Assembly (NCBI RefSeq): GCF_021026195.1
Contig: NZ_JAJNCT010000009.1
Coordinates: 186,001 to 250,000, forward strand
Direction of reading: 5' to 3'
Source of the DNA: Comamonas koreensis
GTDB lineage: Bacteria; Pseudomonadota; Gammaproteobacteria; Burkholderiales; Burkholderiaceae_C
Length of the DNA stretch: 64,000 nucleotides
Each line of letters begins with the position of its first letter. Position 1 is the first letter of the stretch. The notes beneath the pieces are model-generated. The model was not told the origin of the DNA, made no database searches, and saw only the letters and a program-made list of their open reading frames with translations. This document shows, piece by piece, positions 54,108 through 63,898 of this stretch. A program made the position numbers and the translations under genes.

Positions 54108-57100
54108 TCAAGCCGGCGAGCGTGGGTCCTGCATCCGGTCAAAGGCCTTGTCGATGTCGTCGGCCTGCAAGGTGGGCTGCAGCGGCTGGCGGCCCGTGCG
54201 CTGCTGGTCGATCTGCTCCTGCATGCGGCTGGCAACCTGCATCAGCACCCGGTGCAGACCGAGCTGCTGACGCCGGCTCTGGTCGAGATGCTCGACGACT
54301 GGTTGCAGCGACTGCAGCACCAGCTGGCCCAGCTGCTGCACGGCCAGGTCCAGCGGGGGTGCGGCAGCTTCTGCGGGCTGCGGCACCGGCGCGCTGTCCA
54401 GCACCGCCTGGCGGATGCCATCGAGCGACTGGCCCACAGCCGTTTGCGCCTGGCCCCATTGCGCCAGCATGCGCTGCAGGCCTTCTTGCGCGGCGCTATC
54501 GCCCAGGTGGCGGGCCTGCTGGGCCTCGGCCATGGCCCGGGTGGCAGCGACCAGGTCGACCAGCTGGGTGGTCACGCGCGTGGCGGCATCGGCATTGGCG
54601 CCGCCGGCGGCCTGCTGGCGCTGGAACTGGGCCTTGATCTCGGCCCAGCGCGCCTGGGCCTGCGCATCGGCGCTGCCGCGCAGCTCGGCGAGCTTGAGCA
54701 GGTTCTCCTCGGCGCCGCCAGTCAGCATCTGGGCCTCGCCCTGGTAATGGTCGCTCAGCATTTGCGCCATCTCGGCATCGTTCATCACCGGGGTGATCTT
54801 CTCGGCCAGCTTGTTCATGTTGCGGTAGCTGCCCTGCAGCTTGAACGGTGGCTCGGTGCGGTAGTTGTCATCCTGCGCAGCGCTGTGGATGTACTGCTGG
54901 TTGACCTTGAACACCAGCTCGCGCACCTGCAGCATGCGCTGGAGCACGGCCTCCATCTCGCGCAGCTCGGCGGCGGCGTAGTCGTGCGACAGCGCGTTGG
55001 CCGAGACCTCCTTGCCCTGCACCCGGTCGAGCAGCAGGTACAGGTCCTGCAGGCTGCGGGTGGCCATCGGCGCCAGCACCGCGTTCGAGGTCATGCTGTT
55101 TTCGATATAGCTGAGCTTGAAGACCTCGTCCATGCCGCCCAGCACATCGCCCAGGTTGTAGATATCGGCGCGGTTGGCCAGCATGTCCGGGATCTTGAAT
55201 ACCTCCCCCGACTCGGTATAGGGGTTGCCGGACATGACCACGCAAAAGCGTTTGCCGCGCATGTCATGGGTCTTGGTCTGGCCCCGCCACACGCCTTCAA
55301 TGCGGCGCGTGCCATCGGACAGCGAGATGAACTTCTGCAGAAACTCGGGGTGCGTGTGCTGGATGTCGTCGATGTACAGCATCACGTTGTTGGCCATCTC
55401 CAGCGCGAGGTTGAGCTTTTCCAGCTCCTTGGCTGCCGTTGCATCGGGGGCCTGCGCCGGGTCGAGCGAGCGCACCGAATGGCCCAGCGCCGGGCCGTTG
55501 ATCTTCATGAAGATCAGCCCCAGCCGGTTGGCCACGTACTCCATCAAGGTGGTCTTGCCGTAGCCGGGGGGCGAGATCATCATCAGCAGCCCCATCTGGT
55601 CCGTGCGCTTGTTCTCGCCCACCACGCCGATCTGCTTGGCCAGGTTGTCGCCAATCACCGGCAGGTAGATCTCGTTGATCAGCCGGTTGCGCACAAAGGA
55701 CGACAGCGGCCGGGCCTTGAACTCCTCCAGCCGGAAGCGCGCACGGTAGTCGCCCAGCAGCTGCTGGCGCAGCGCCTGGTAGCGCTCCCACTGCGGCAGA
55801 TAGCGGCGGTAGTGGCGTGCCGCGCGCGTGGTCAGCTCGTCGAGCTGGATGTGCATGCGGCCGCCCTGCACCCGGCCATGCTGGCCCAGCAGGCCCTGCA
55901 CCTCGCAGCGCAGATCGGCCGTGCTCAGCTGGTGGGTCAGTTCAGCCTGGCACACCAGCCAGGCTGCCGCCTCGCTGCAGTAGGGCAGCCAGGCGGCGCG
56001 CTCGGCCGGCGGCGCAGCCTGGGCCACCGTCTGCAGCCAGTGCAGCGCGCTGCGCCAGCGCTGGGCCAGCGGTGCTGCGCCGCGCTCGCGGCTGGCTTGG
56101 CCGGCCTCGCCGCCCGCCCAGTAGCGCTGCAGATCGGCCCAGTGCAGCCCTTCCTTGGGGCCGGCTTTTAGCGCCTGCTGCAAGGCCGCCACCACCGCCT
56201 GGCTGGCGCCCGAGAAATGCAAGCGCAACGCCTTGTGCGCCAGCTCGGCCTGCAGGTAATCGGCGGCGGCGCGCAGCAGGTTGTCGGCCTCGCTGTCCCA
56301 CTCACCTTCATCAATTGCGGCCGCTGCCAGCAAGGGGCTGGCTGGGTCGGAGCGCAGCAGTGCATCGAGCAGGCCCTGGTCCTGCGCAAAGGCGCGCAGC
56401 TGGGCCATGATGTCGGTCTGCAGCGCCAGGCGCTCGGTCTCGCTGCCCAGCAGCTGTTGCATCGCCAGGGCCTGCTGCGCGCGCTCGGGCCAGCGCGCAA
56501 TGCTGCTGGCCAGCTGCGGCTGCTGGATATGGGCCTGCTGGCTCCAGAACAGCAGTGCCAGGCTGCGCGCTTGCGGCGCATGGCGCAGCACACCGGCGCC
56601 ATCGGCCAGCGGCACCAGCGCCTGCAGGATCAGCGCCGCATCATGGTCGTGTATGCCGCGCTCATAGCCGTCGCGGTAGCGCGGCGCAGAAAACTCCCGG
56701 ATCGCCTGGGTCAGCGCCTCGGTATCGGGCAAGAGCTGGCGCAGGCGGTCCTGGCTCCAGCCCTCGCGGCCGGCACGCACGGCCTGCACCACCTCCAGCG
56801 CCAGGTACTCGCCCCGGTACATCTCGGCCGATTCGGCGGGCGACGAGGCATCCCAGTAGGCCTGCAGCCCGGCCAGTTCGGGGTTGTCCACCGGCTCGAA
56901 GTATTCGGTGCCCACCAGGTGCAGGTAGAGCTGGCCATCGCGGGGCAGCAAGGTCAGGTCCAGGTCCTGGTTGCCGACCGAGAAGCGGTGGCGGCCCAGG
57001 CGGATCAGCTTGCCATCGCCCTCGTACAGATCATTGCGGTCCTGCAGCGCGCGGAAGGCCTGGTCGCGCAGCGACTTGATGCGGCTGTCGATGTCGTCGG

Positions 57101-59606
57101 CCTTGACAGGGTCCTGCAGCTCGCCGCGCAGGCGCCCGGCCAGCTCCTTGAGCTTGGCGATCAGTGGATCGCCGGCAAAAAAGGCGTGCAGGGCCTCGGG
57201 GCTGGCGATCTTCTCGGTGCGCTTGGGCAGGCCCTGCACAATGCGCAGCGCGGCATCGAGCACGCCCTGCGCGCGGCGCTGGCGCTCGTCCTGCAGGGAC
57301 TGCTTGCGCGCCTCGAAGGTCTCCAGCACCTCTTCGCGCTTGGCGATGATGTCGGAGAGAAACTGCGCATGCTCGCCAAACTGGCCCTCGATGTCTTCGA
57401 GTTGTACCAAGAGGCGCGCCAGCTGCTCATCGCATTTCTCGGGGGTCTGGGCCAGGTTCAGCCCGCTGACGATGCTTTGCGAGAACAGCGCCAGCTGCGC
57501 GGCAAACTGCGCCAGGTTCTCGGCACTGCCCAGGCCGGATTTGCGCTGCTCGGCCCGGGCCCGCACCTGGTTGAGGCGGGCATAGATGGACGAGATGCGG
57601 TCCACCACCGCCGTGCGCTGGGTGGCATCGTCGATCTTGAGGCTGCCCATCAGCTCGGACAGCAGATCGAGCGCGGCCGACATCTGGGCCATCTGCGCCA
57701 GCGGCTCGGCCAGCTGCACCACCGTGGTGGCTGCCTGGGCCTGCTGGTCCAGCGCCTGCAGCTGCTCCACATAGGGCTGCATCGCAGCATCGGTGGCAAT
57801 GAAGCCCGCCGTGCGCTGCGAGACCTCCGCCTGGGCCTCGTCAGCCGTCTGCACCATGGCCTCGATCGCTGCCGCATCCACATAGCGCAGCTCGCGCGTG
57901 GCCAGCAACTGGCCACGCAATGCGGCCAGGTCGGTGAGCGCGCCCACATAGACATCAATGCTGTCGCCATCGGACAGGCGTATCTGCTTGAGCAGCTGCC
58001 CATGGCGGCTGCTGACCTCGCTCATCGCCTTGGCCGAGGCCTGGCGGATGCTCTCGACCTTTTCGTACTCGTCCAGCACCGCATCGCCGGTGGCGACGAT
58101 GCCCAGCAGGTTCTCATGCAGCGCCTGCATGCCCGGGCCGCTGAGCCAGTGGTAGCGCTCGAACAGGCGGCGCGCGGTGTCGATCAGGCGCTCATAGCGC
58201 GGCAGCGATACCTCGGTGGCGGCGATCTCCTTGCGCACGCTGTACAGATCGGAGATGCCGCTGACCAGCTCGGCATTGCCGATGCGGCCCAGCGCGCTGT
58301 CTTTCTGCGGCTGGCGCGCGGCATAGTCGTCCGATGCGAAAGGCGTGCGCCACAGCTGCATCGGGTGCACGCGCGAGGCCTCGTTGCTCTCGGCAGCAAA
58401 GATGACGATGCGGCCATCGTCCATGCGCGCATAACCGTGGCCGATGATCGGCGGCTGCAGCGCCCGCTCGATCAGGTTGTACTTGAACAGTGCCATGCGC
58501 CCGCTCTCGGGCTCGTAGAACACATAGAGCACATCCTCGCCATTGGGCGAGCGGATGCTGCGGCGGTAGCGCATGCCCTGCATGTTCTGCTCGAAGGCGC
58601 GGTGCTCGCCGTTTTGCAGGTAGTAGCCGCCGGGGAAGATGATGCCGTGGTCCTGCGGCAGCTGGATGCAGGCCGCGCCAATCGCATCGATGCGCAGCAC
58701 CTGGCGCGACAAGGTGTTGTAGACCAGGTAGCGCCACTGGTCCTCGCGGTAGGGCAGGATCTTGAGCAGGATCAGGCTGCCGACGGCCGCGTATTCAAAC
58801 ACCGCGTCGTCGAGCGACTGGTTCTTCTCCTGCACCGGCTCGCGGTAGATGCCCAGGCCGTCGTTGGTGTTGTTCTCGACCTTGATGGTCAGGTCGCCAT
58901 CGAGCGTCTCGACAAACACCTTGTCGAGGATGTTGATGTGCGGATGGCGGCCCTGCACCAGCTGCTCGCGGCCGGCGCGCTGCCATTCAAAATCATGGGG
59001 TGCGGGCAGCTCGATGTCACGCTCGCCCCGGTTGTCGATGTAGCGGATCTGCTGGCCATCGGGCGAGACCGACCAGCGGAACACCCGCACATCGCCCAGG
59101 CGCTCGCCGATCTGGAAGCTGGCCAGCAGCTTGCCATCGCGCACCGCCAGCTGCATCAGCTTGGTGTGCTTGTAATAGGCGTAGAGCTCCTGGAAATCCT
59201 GCACAAAGCTCTGGATGCCCAGAAAGCTGTCCCTGGTGTCCACCGGCGTGACTTCGTAGCCCTGCTCCCCCTCATGCAGGCGGTAGAGCGCGAACACATC
59301 CTCGATGCGCGTCTCCTGCTTGAGGCCCATGAACACGTTGTAGCCAAACAGCAGATAACCGCCGACCTGGGCGATGTCGCGGCCCAGGCAGTTGTTTTCG
59401 GTGCGCACCCGCATGCGGGCGATGACCTCCATCTGGCTGCGGCCAAACTCTTCCAGCCGTGCTTCATTGAGTTCACGCGCCAGGGTCTCCAGCGCCTGGC
59501 CCTGGGCATCGAGCCGCTTGGCCAGCACTTCATAGGAGCCGCCACTGGCGACGGCGTCGTCAACGGCAGAGCGGTCTGGGGGATCGTTGGATGGGGTAGT
59601 GGACAT
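54108..59606 (-). CDS. Giant protein with C-terminal AAA+ ATPase domain (DUF3686-like 'DNA repair ATPase')
   Basis: An 1832-residue protein. The N-terminal third looks beta-rich and propeller-like (repeats such as VSPDGQQIRYIDNRGERDIE and GYARMDDGRIVIFAAES). The middle is long alpha-helical coiled coil. An AAA+ domain lies at about 1335-1530: Walker A SPPGYGKTTL (about 1343), Walker B MLYIDDIQ (about 1404-1412), sensor 1 VVMSGNPYTESG, closest in style to MoxR-type ATPases. A helical tail follows. It resembles proteins called DNA repair ATPase (DUF3686), but that name rests on coiled-coil similarity and nothing here indicates DNA repair. Its place next to flotillin and PspA points to the membrane. 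Confidence 0.85.
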   Translation of the reverse strand: MSTTPSNDPPDRSAVDDAVASGGSYEVLAKRLDAQGQALETLARELNEARLEEFGRSQMEVIARMRVRTENNCLGRDIAQVGGYLLFGYNVFMGLKQETRIEDVFALYRLHEGEQGYEVTPVDTRDSFLGIQSFVQDFQELYAYYKHTKLMQLAVRDGKLLASFQIGERLGDVRVFRWSVSPDGQQIRYIDNRGERDIELPAPHDFEWQRAGREQLVQGRHPHINILDKVFVETLDGDLTIKVENNTNDGLGIYREPVQEKNQSLDDAVFEYAAVGSLILLKILPYREDQWRYLVYNTLSRQVLRIDAIGAACIQLPQDHGIIFPGGYYLQNGEHRAFEQNMQGMRYRRSIRSPNGEDVLYVFYEPESGRMALFKYNLIERALQPPIIGHGYARMDDGRIVIFAAESNEASRVHPMQLWRTPFASDDYAARQPQKDSALGRIGNAELVSGISDLYSVRKEIAATEVSLPRYERLIDTARRLFERYHWLSGPGMQALHENLLGIVATGDAVLDEYEKVESIRQASAKAMSEVSSRHGQLLKQIRLSDGDSIDVYVGALTDLAALRGQLLATRELRYVDAAAIEAMVQTADEAQAEVSQRTAGFIATDAAMQPYVEQLQALDQQAQAATTVVQLAEPLAQMAQMSAALDLLSELMGSLKIDDATQRTAVVDRISSIYARLNQVRARAEQRKSGLGSAENLAQFAAQLALFSQSIVSGLNLAQTPEKCDEQLARLLVQLEDIEGQFGEHAQFLSDIIAKREEVLETFEARKQSLQDERQRRAQGVLDAALRIVQGLPKRTEKIASPEALHAFFAGDPLIAKLKELAGRLRGELQDPVKADDIDSRIKSLRDQAFRALQDRNDLYEGDGKLIRLGRHRFSVGNQDLDLTLLPRDGQLYLHLVGTEYFEPVDNPELAGLQAYWDASSPAESAEMYRGEYLALEVVQAVRAGREGWSQDRLRQLLPDTEALTQAIREFSAPRYRDGYERGIHDHDAALILQALVPLADGAGVLRHAPQARSLALLFWSQQAHIQQPQLASSIARWPERAQQALAMQQLLGSETERLALQTDIMAQLRAFAQDQGLLDALLRSDPASPLLAAAAIDEGEWDSEADNLLRAAADYLQAELAHKALRLHFSGASQAVVAALQQALKAGPKEGLHWADLQRYWAGGEAGQASRERGAAPLAQRWRSALHWLQTVAQAAPPAERAAWLPYCSEAAAWLVCQAELTHQLSTADLRCEVQGLLGQHGRVQGGRMHIQLDELTTRAARHYRRYLPQWERYQALRQQLLGDYRARFRLEEFKARPLSSFVRNRLINEIYLPVIGDNLAKQIGVVGENKRTDQMGLLMMISPPGYGKTTLMEYVANRLGLIFMKINGPALGHSVRSLDPAQAPDATAAKELEKLNLALEMANNVMLYIDDIQHTHPEFLQKFISLSDGTRRIEGVWRGQTKTHDMRGKRFCVVMSGNPYTESGEVFKIPDMLANRADIYNLGDVLGGMDEVFKLSYIENSMTSNAVLAPMATRSLQDLYLLLDRVQGKEVSANALSHDYAAAELREMEAVLQRMLQVRELVFKVNQQYIHSAAQDDNYRTEPPFKLQGSYRNMNKLAEKITPVMNDAEMAQMLSDHYQGEAQMLTGGAEENLLKLAELRGSADAQAQARWAEIKAQFQRQQAAGGANADAATRVTTQLVDLVAATRAMAEAQQARHLGDSAAQEGLQRMLAQWGQAQTAVGQSLDGIRQAVLDSAPVPQPAEAAAPPLDLAVQQLGQLVLQSLQPVVEHLDQSRRQQLGLHRVLMQVASRMQEQIDQQRTGRQPLQPTLQADDIDKAFDRMQDPRSPA

Positions 59607-59755
59607 GGCTAGAGCGGCAGAGAATGCGGTGGGGCACGGCAGGCCAGCGCGCGGACTGGGGCCTGCGTTGCAAGAGGGCTGGACGCCCCGAAGGAACGAG
59701 TCGGCACAAGGTCAGGCCAGACCAGGCATGGCGCCCGGCCCGGCCTGGTCATGGG

Positions 59756-61846
59756 TCAGGACTCGGTCGCCGACGGAGGCAGGCTCTTCTTGTCCTGGCC
59801 ACCGCCCAGCAGGTTGCTCAGCGCATCGCTGGGCAGGCCCTTGCCGCCGATGAACTTCTGCAGCAGCTCCTGCACGATGGGGCTCTTGGCCGAGACACCC
59901 TCGACCGCCTTGCCCACCGACAGCGCCTTGGCAAAGTTGTTGAAGAAGTCGCCACCGCCGCCCACGATGTCGATATTGGCCTTGGACAATGCCGCCGACA
60001 GCACCTCGGCCTGCTCCTGGGCCACGGTCTTGTTCGCCTCGATGGCGGCCAGCGCCTGCTCGAAGTTCTTCTCCAGCTGCATGCGGAACTCTTCGTGCGA
60101 GCGGGCCTGGTCGGACAGCGAGGCCAGCGCGCCGAACTTCTCGGTCAAGCCCTTGGCCTCGGCGAACAGCTTGTCGCGCAGCACATCGGCTTCGGACTGG
60201 CCCACATCGCGGGTCACCACAGCCTTGGTGTTGCCCACCTGGGCCTCACCACGGGCCTGCGCCATCAGGCGCTCTTCGAGCACCTTGGCATCGGCCAGGC
60301 CCAGCTTTTCGTTGGCATCGGCCTGGGCCTCGATCACGCGCACTTCGGCCAGGCCCTTTTCCTCTTCTCCCTTGGCCTGGGCGATGAGCTTTTCCGCAAT
60401 GATCTTGGCTTGCACCAGACCTTCGCGCTCGATCGCGGCGGCCGTCACTTCACGCACCTTGGCATCGGCCAGGCCGGGCGCTGCGCGCTCGACCTCGATG
60501 GCCTCGGCCATCTTCTTCTTGGCTTCTGCGGTCTTGCCAGCGGCCTCCAGCTCGGCCTGGGCCAGGGTGGTCACCTCAACGGCCTTGTGGCGCGATGCCG
60601 ATTCGTCAGCCTCGGCCTTCTTGACCTGGCGCACCAGGTCCTCTTCGGCCTGGGCCTGGGCGGTCAGCACGGTGACCTGCTTCATGCGCTCGGCTTCGGA
60701 CACGACGCGCACTTCCTTGATGCGTTCCTCTTCCTGGGCCACGCCCTTTTCGACCACCACGCGCTCGCGGATGACGTTGGCGATATTGGCCTTTTCGACT
60801 TCGATGGCCTTTTCTTTCTCGATGCGCTGCAGCTCCACTTCGCGCTGGCGCGAGACCACTTCCAGGTCCTTGGCGCGGGTGACCTTTTCGATCTCGATCA
60901 CCACCGCGCGCTCGCGGTTCTGCTGCGCCACCGCCACTTCGCGCTGGCGGTTTTCTTCGCGGATGTCGAGCTGCTCCTGCGTCTGGATGCGGGCCTGCTC
61001 GGCCTTGAGGCGCTCCTCTTCCTGCACCTTCTGGGTCTCGGCCTGCTCGCGCGCCTGGATGGTCGCGATCTCGCGCTTCTGGCGCGCTTCGGCATCGGCC
61101 TGTTGGCGTTCCAGCGCCAGCATCGCTTCCTTGGTCTCGACGTTCTTCTTGGTCACGGCCAGCTCGGCATTGCGCTCGAGCTCGTTGGTGACGATGTTCT
61201 GGTTGGCCGTCAGCTCGGTGATCTTGCGGATACCTTCGGCGTCCAGGATGTTGTTCGGGTCCAGCGAAGCCTTGGAGGTCTGCTCCAGGTAGTCGATGGC
61301 CACGTCTTCGAGCACATAGCCGTTGAGGTCGTTGCCGATCACATGGATGATCTGGTCGCGGAAATCCTGGCGGTTCTCGAACAGCTTCACAAAGTCGATC
61401 TGCTTGCCCACGGTCTTCAAGGCCTCGGAGAACTTGGCATTGAACAGCTCGTTGACAGCGCCCTTCTCCGAGGCGCGGTCCACGCCGATGGCCTTGGCCA
61501 CCTTGAGCACGTCGGCAGCGGTCTCGTTGACGCGCAGGTAGAAGGCCACAGTGATGTCGGCGCGCATGTTGTCGCGGCAGATCAGGCCTTCCTTGCCCCG
61601 GCGGTCAATCTCCAGGGTGATCAGCGAGATGCGCATGAACTCCTTCTTGTGGATCACCGGCAGCACCATGCCGCCGGTGAACTTCACCTTGGGCTGCGAG
61701 GTCGTGTCATTGATGATCAAGGCCGTTCCCTGGGGCACCTTGATGTAGAAGGCCTTGACCAGCGCAAACAGGCCCAGGATGACGATGAAGACCGAGCCGA
61801 TCACCACGCCGGCGACGATGTACCACTCCAGATTTCCCCAATTCAT
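59756..61846 (-). CDS. Flotillin-like band 7 (SPFH) protein, YqiK type
   Basis: A 696-residue protein anchored by one N-terminal helix (about 10-32). An SPFH domain follows (about 35-210: KVPQGTALIINDT, ADITVAFYLRVNE), then a very long Glu/Ala/Lys coiled coil (about 220-580) and the flotillin tail ending near GGGGDFFNNFAKALSVG. It assembles into membrane microdomain scaffolds. It lies 78 bp after the YqiJ-like gene, the conserved yqiJ-yqiK partnership, and 149 bp before the giant AAA gene; that gap shows no feature. Confidence 0.93.
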   Translation of the reverse strand: MNWGNLEWYIVAGVVIGSVFIVILGLFALVKAFYIKVPQGTALIINDTTSQPKVKFTGGMVLPVIHKKEFMRISLITLEIDRRGKEGLICRDNMRADITVAFYLRVNETAADVLKVAKAIGVDRASEKGAVNELFNAKFSEALKTVGKQIDFVKLFENRQDFRDQIIHVIGNDLNGYVLEDVAIDYLEQTSKASLDPNNILDAEGIRKITELTANQNIVTNELERNAELAVTKKNVETKEAMLALERQQADAEARQKREIATIQAREQAETQKVQEEERLKAEQARIQTQEQLDIREENRQREVAVAQQNRERAVVIEIEKVTRAKDLEVVSRQREVELQRIEKEKAIEVEKANIANVIRERVVVEKGVAQEEERIKEVRVVSEAERMKQVTVLTAQAQAEEDLVRQVKKAEADESASRHKAVEVTTLAQAELEAAGKTAEAKKKMAEAIEVERAAPGLADAKVREVTAAAIEREGLVQAKIIAEKLIAQAKGEEEKGLAEVRVIEAQADANEKLGLADAKVLEERLMAQARGEAQVGNTKAVVTRDVGQSEADVLRDKLFAEAKGLTEKFGALASLSDQARSHEEFRMQLEKNFEQALAAIEANKTVAQEQAEVLSAALSKANIDIVGGGGDFFNNFAKALSVGKAVEGVSAKSPIVQELLQKFIGGKGLPSDALSNLLGGGQDKKSLPPSATES

Positions 61847-61924
61847 GCGTAACTCCCTATCAGTATCAATTTTTTGAAAAATGCGAATGCGGGCTGCCCT
61901 GCTGGCGCGGGCAGACCGCTCTTA

Positions 61925-62608
61925 TCAAACGGGTGGCAGCAGGCCCGGTATCTCGCTGCCGTCGAACTCGGCCTTGCTGACCACGCGCCAGGCGTTGTGC
62001 TCGGGCAGGTGCTCGATCAGTACGATCTCAGTGCCACGCGGCAGGTCGCGCTCTGGCGAGCGCATCTGCACATTGAGCCCGCCGCCGCCGTCATCGACGC
62101 TGCCATAGCCTTGCGTGGCGTTGACCACCCCGCTGCGCACCAGGCCCGTACGGCCCAACAGCACCTGGGGGGTCTCGGGCGGCGCAATGCGCGCCACCAG
62201 GCCGCGCAGCGGCCGCAGCACCACCACCGTGGCGGCAAAGCCCAGCACCAGTGCAGCCACTGCCAGCGCGCTGCCGATAAGCAGGTTGAGCAGCGCCCAG
62301 CCCTCGGGCATGGGCACCAGGTGGCACAGCACATACGACGCCAGCCAGGACAGCAGCAGCAACACCGTCAGGATGACGGTGGCCGGAATACCGCCCAGCC
62401 CCACCTTGAGCAGCAGGCCGGCCAGCGCGCTGACCGAATGCTCCACGCCATGGGCATGGTCGCTGCCGTCAAACAGCAGCCACTGGTCGAGCGAATCGGT
62501 CTCCACCAGGCCGAGCAGGGCGATCAGCCAGTACAGCAGCATGCACAGCAGCAATGCGCCGAAGATGAAGGTTGGAAAGCCCAGCGCATAGTGCAGAAAT
62601 GTCGACAT
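61925..62608 (-). CDS. YqiJ-like (NfeD-related OB-fold) membrane protein
   Basis: A 227-residue protein with about four helices in the first 135 residues (YALGFPTFIFGALLLCMLLYW, ILTVLLLLSWLASYVLCHL, LLIGSALAVAALVLGFAA) and a C-terminal OB-fold-like beta domain (VLLGRTGLVRSGVVN, GTEIVLIEHLPEHNAWRV). NfeD/YqiJ proteins pair with flotillins in the membrane. It lies between pspA and the flotillin gene. Confidence 0.88.
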   Translation of the reverse strand: MSTFLHYALGFPTFIFGALLLCMLLYWLIALLGLVETDSLDQWLLFDGSDHAHGVEHSVSALAGLLLKVGLGGIPATVILTVLLLLSWLASYVLCHLVPMPEGWALLNLLIGSALAVAALVLGFAATVVVLRPLRGLVARIAPPETPQVLLGRTGLVRSGVVNATQGYGSVDDGGGGLNVQMRSPERDLPRGTEIVLIEHLPEHNAWRVVSKAEFDGSEIPGLLPPV

Positions 62609-62700
62609 GGCGTCCCTCTTCTAAGTGTGCGGTAGCGGGCGCAGCGCCGGCTCCTCACTTGTTGTGTGTCTGGTCGGGCCAGCCATGGCCCCGGGCGGTA

Positions 62701-63405
62701 TCAAGCCTCCTTGCTGCCGGCGCGTTGCGCCTTGAGGCGCTCCAGCACCGACTGCGCATTGCCGGCGCTGGCGGTGATGCCGGCGGCGCGCAGCTTGGCG
62801 TCGAGCGCGTCCTCGCTGCTGCTTTGCGCCAGCTCGGCCGCGCTCTCCATGCGGGCGCCGCGCTCGGCCTGTTTTTGCTTGATGCGTTCGAGCGAATCGA
62901 GCGCCGTCTGCACCCGCGACTGCGAGCCGGTGTAGCGGCCCGCCACCGTGGCCTGGGCGCGCTGCACGCTCTCGGTGGCCTTGACGGTATCCGCCTGCTG
63001 CTTGAGGCGCTTGATGTTGGACTGCGCCGTCTGGATCGCCGTGCGCAGCTGCTCCACGCTCTGGGTGAAGGCGCCCAGCTGGGCTTCTTCTTCGTCGCGC
63101 TGGGCTTCGAGCAGCGCCACCTTGCCGGCAACCTCTAACGCCAGGGCCTCGTCCTGGGTTTCCAGCGCCTTGAGCGCATAGCCTTCGTATTCGGCAATCT
63201 TCGCTTGTGTGGTCTGCAGCTTGCCGGCAGACAGCTTTTGCTTGGCCATGATCTCGGCCAGCGCTTCCTTGGAGCTGTTCAGGTCGTTGTCGGCATCGCG
63301 GATTTCCTGGTCCAGGATGCGCAGCGCCTGGCTGTCAGTGACGGCTTCACCCGCCTCGTGCGCGGCTCCGCGCAGCGCAGTCACCAGCTTGTTCCATACG
63401 GTCAT
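62701..63405 (-). CDS. PspA/IM30-family membrane-stress protein
   Basis: A 234-residue coiled-coil protein of the PspA/Vipp1 ESCRT-III-like family, which coats and stabilises damaged inner membrane. It begins MTVWNKLVTALRGAAHEAGEAV, then shows heptad-rich helices (LRILDQEIRDADNDL, ALETQDEALALEVAGKVALLEAQRDEEEA). It is of the YjfJ subgroup found with DUF2170 and flotillin rather than the pspABC regulon; no PspB, PspC or PspF is present. It lies 40 bp after the DUF2170 gene. Confidence 0.92.
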   Translation of the reverse strand: MTVWNKLVTALRGAAHEAGEAVTDSQALRILDQEIRDADNDLNSSKEALAEIMAKQKLSAGKLQTTQAKIAEYEGYALKALETQDEALALEVAGKVALLEAQRDEEEAQLGAFTQSVEQLRTAIQTAQSNIKRLKQQADTVKATESVQRAQATVAGRYTGSQSRVQTALDSLERIKQKQAERGARMESAAELAQSSSEDALDAKLRAAGITASAGNAQSVLERLKAQRAGSKEA

Positions 63406-63445
63406 GATGCTCTCCTTGTACTGTGGGGTCGGGGACGGGCTGCGC

Positions 63446-63898
63446 TCAGACCTGCGCCAGGGTCAGATAGGGTGCCAGCGCCTCGGTGGCCTGGATCACG
63501 CTGTCGGCCAGGATCAGGATTTCGGCCAGGATGTCGTCCGTGCTGCTGTTGGCGCGCATCGCGGCAAACATCACATAGCCCTCGCCGCCCCGCGCCAGTG
63601 GCTCCAGCGCCATCGTCGTGAACGGGAACAGCTTTTGCAGGCGCAGGATTTGCGCATTGAGCCCTGCGCCATCGCGCACCTGGTTGGCAGGCCACAAAAA
63701 GGCCTCGACCACCAGCTGCTCGCCCGACAGCGCCACATGCACCGGCAGATCGCCGAAATCGGACAGGGTGACCAGCACGCTGGTCTCGGTCCCTTCCAGT
63801 AGCTCTATCTGCAACTTACCCTCACGGGCCAGCGCCGATGCGCCCAGCTCTTCGGACAGCGCCTGAATGCTGCGGTAGTGGTGCTTGCTGTTTTCCAT
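63446..63898 (-). CDS. DUF2170 (YjfI) protein
   Basis: A 150-residue cytoplasmic protein of the YjfI family: LSDFGDLPVHVALSGEQLVVEAFLWP, LRLQKLFPFTTMALEPL, YVMFAAMRANSSTDDILAEI. It sits directly upstream of a PspA/YjfJ gene, as in E. coli yjfI-yjfJ. ATG 63898 is preceded by AGGAGGGG, which marks it as the start. Function is unknown; a role in folding or controlling PspA is inferred from position. The frame stays open upstream to the window edge (see findings). Confidence 0.87.
   Translation of the reverse strand: MENSKHHYRSIQALSEELGASALAREGKLQIELLEGTETSVLVTLSDFGDLPVHVALSGEQLVVEAFLWPANQVRDGAGLNAQILRLQKLFPFTTMALEPLARGGEGYVMFAAMRANSSTDDILAEILILADSVIQATEALAPYLTLAQV

Noticed and set aside
56217..59612. 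An 1131-codon plus-strand open frame opposite the AAA gene
   Set aside because: It is an antisense shadow. The minus-strand product has coherent domains and a continuous coiled coil.
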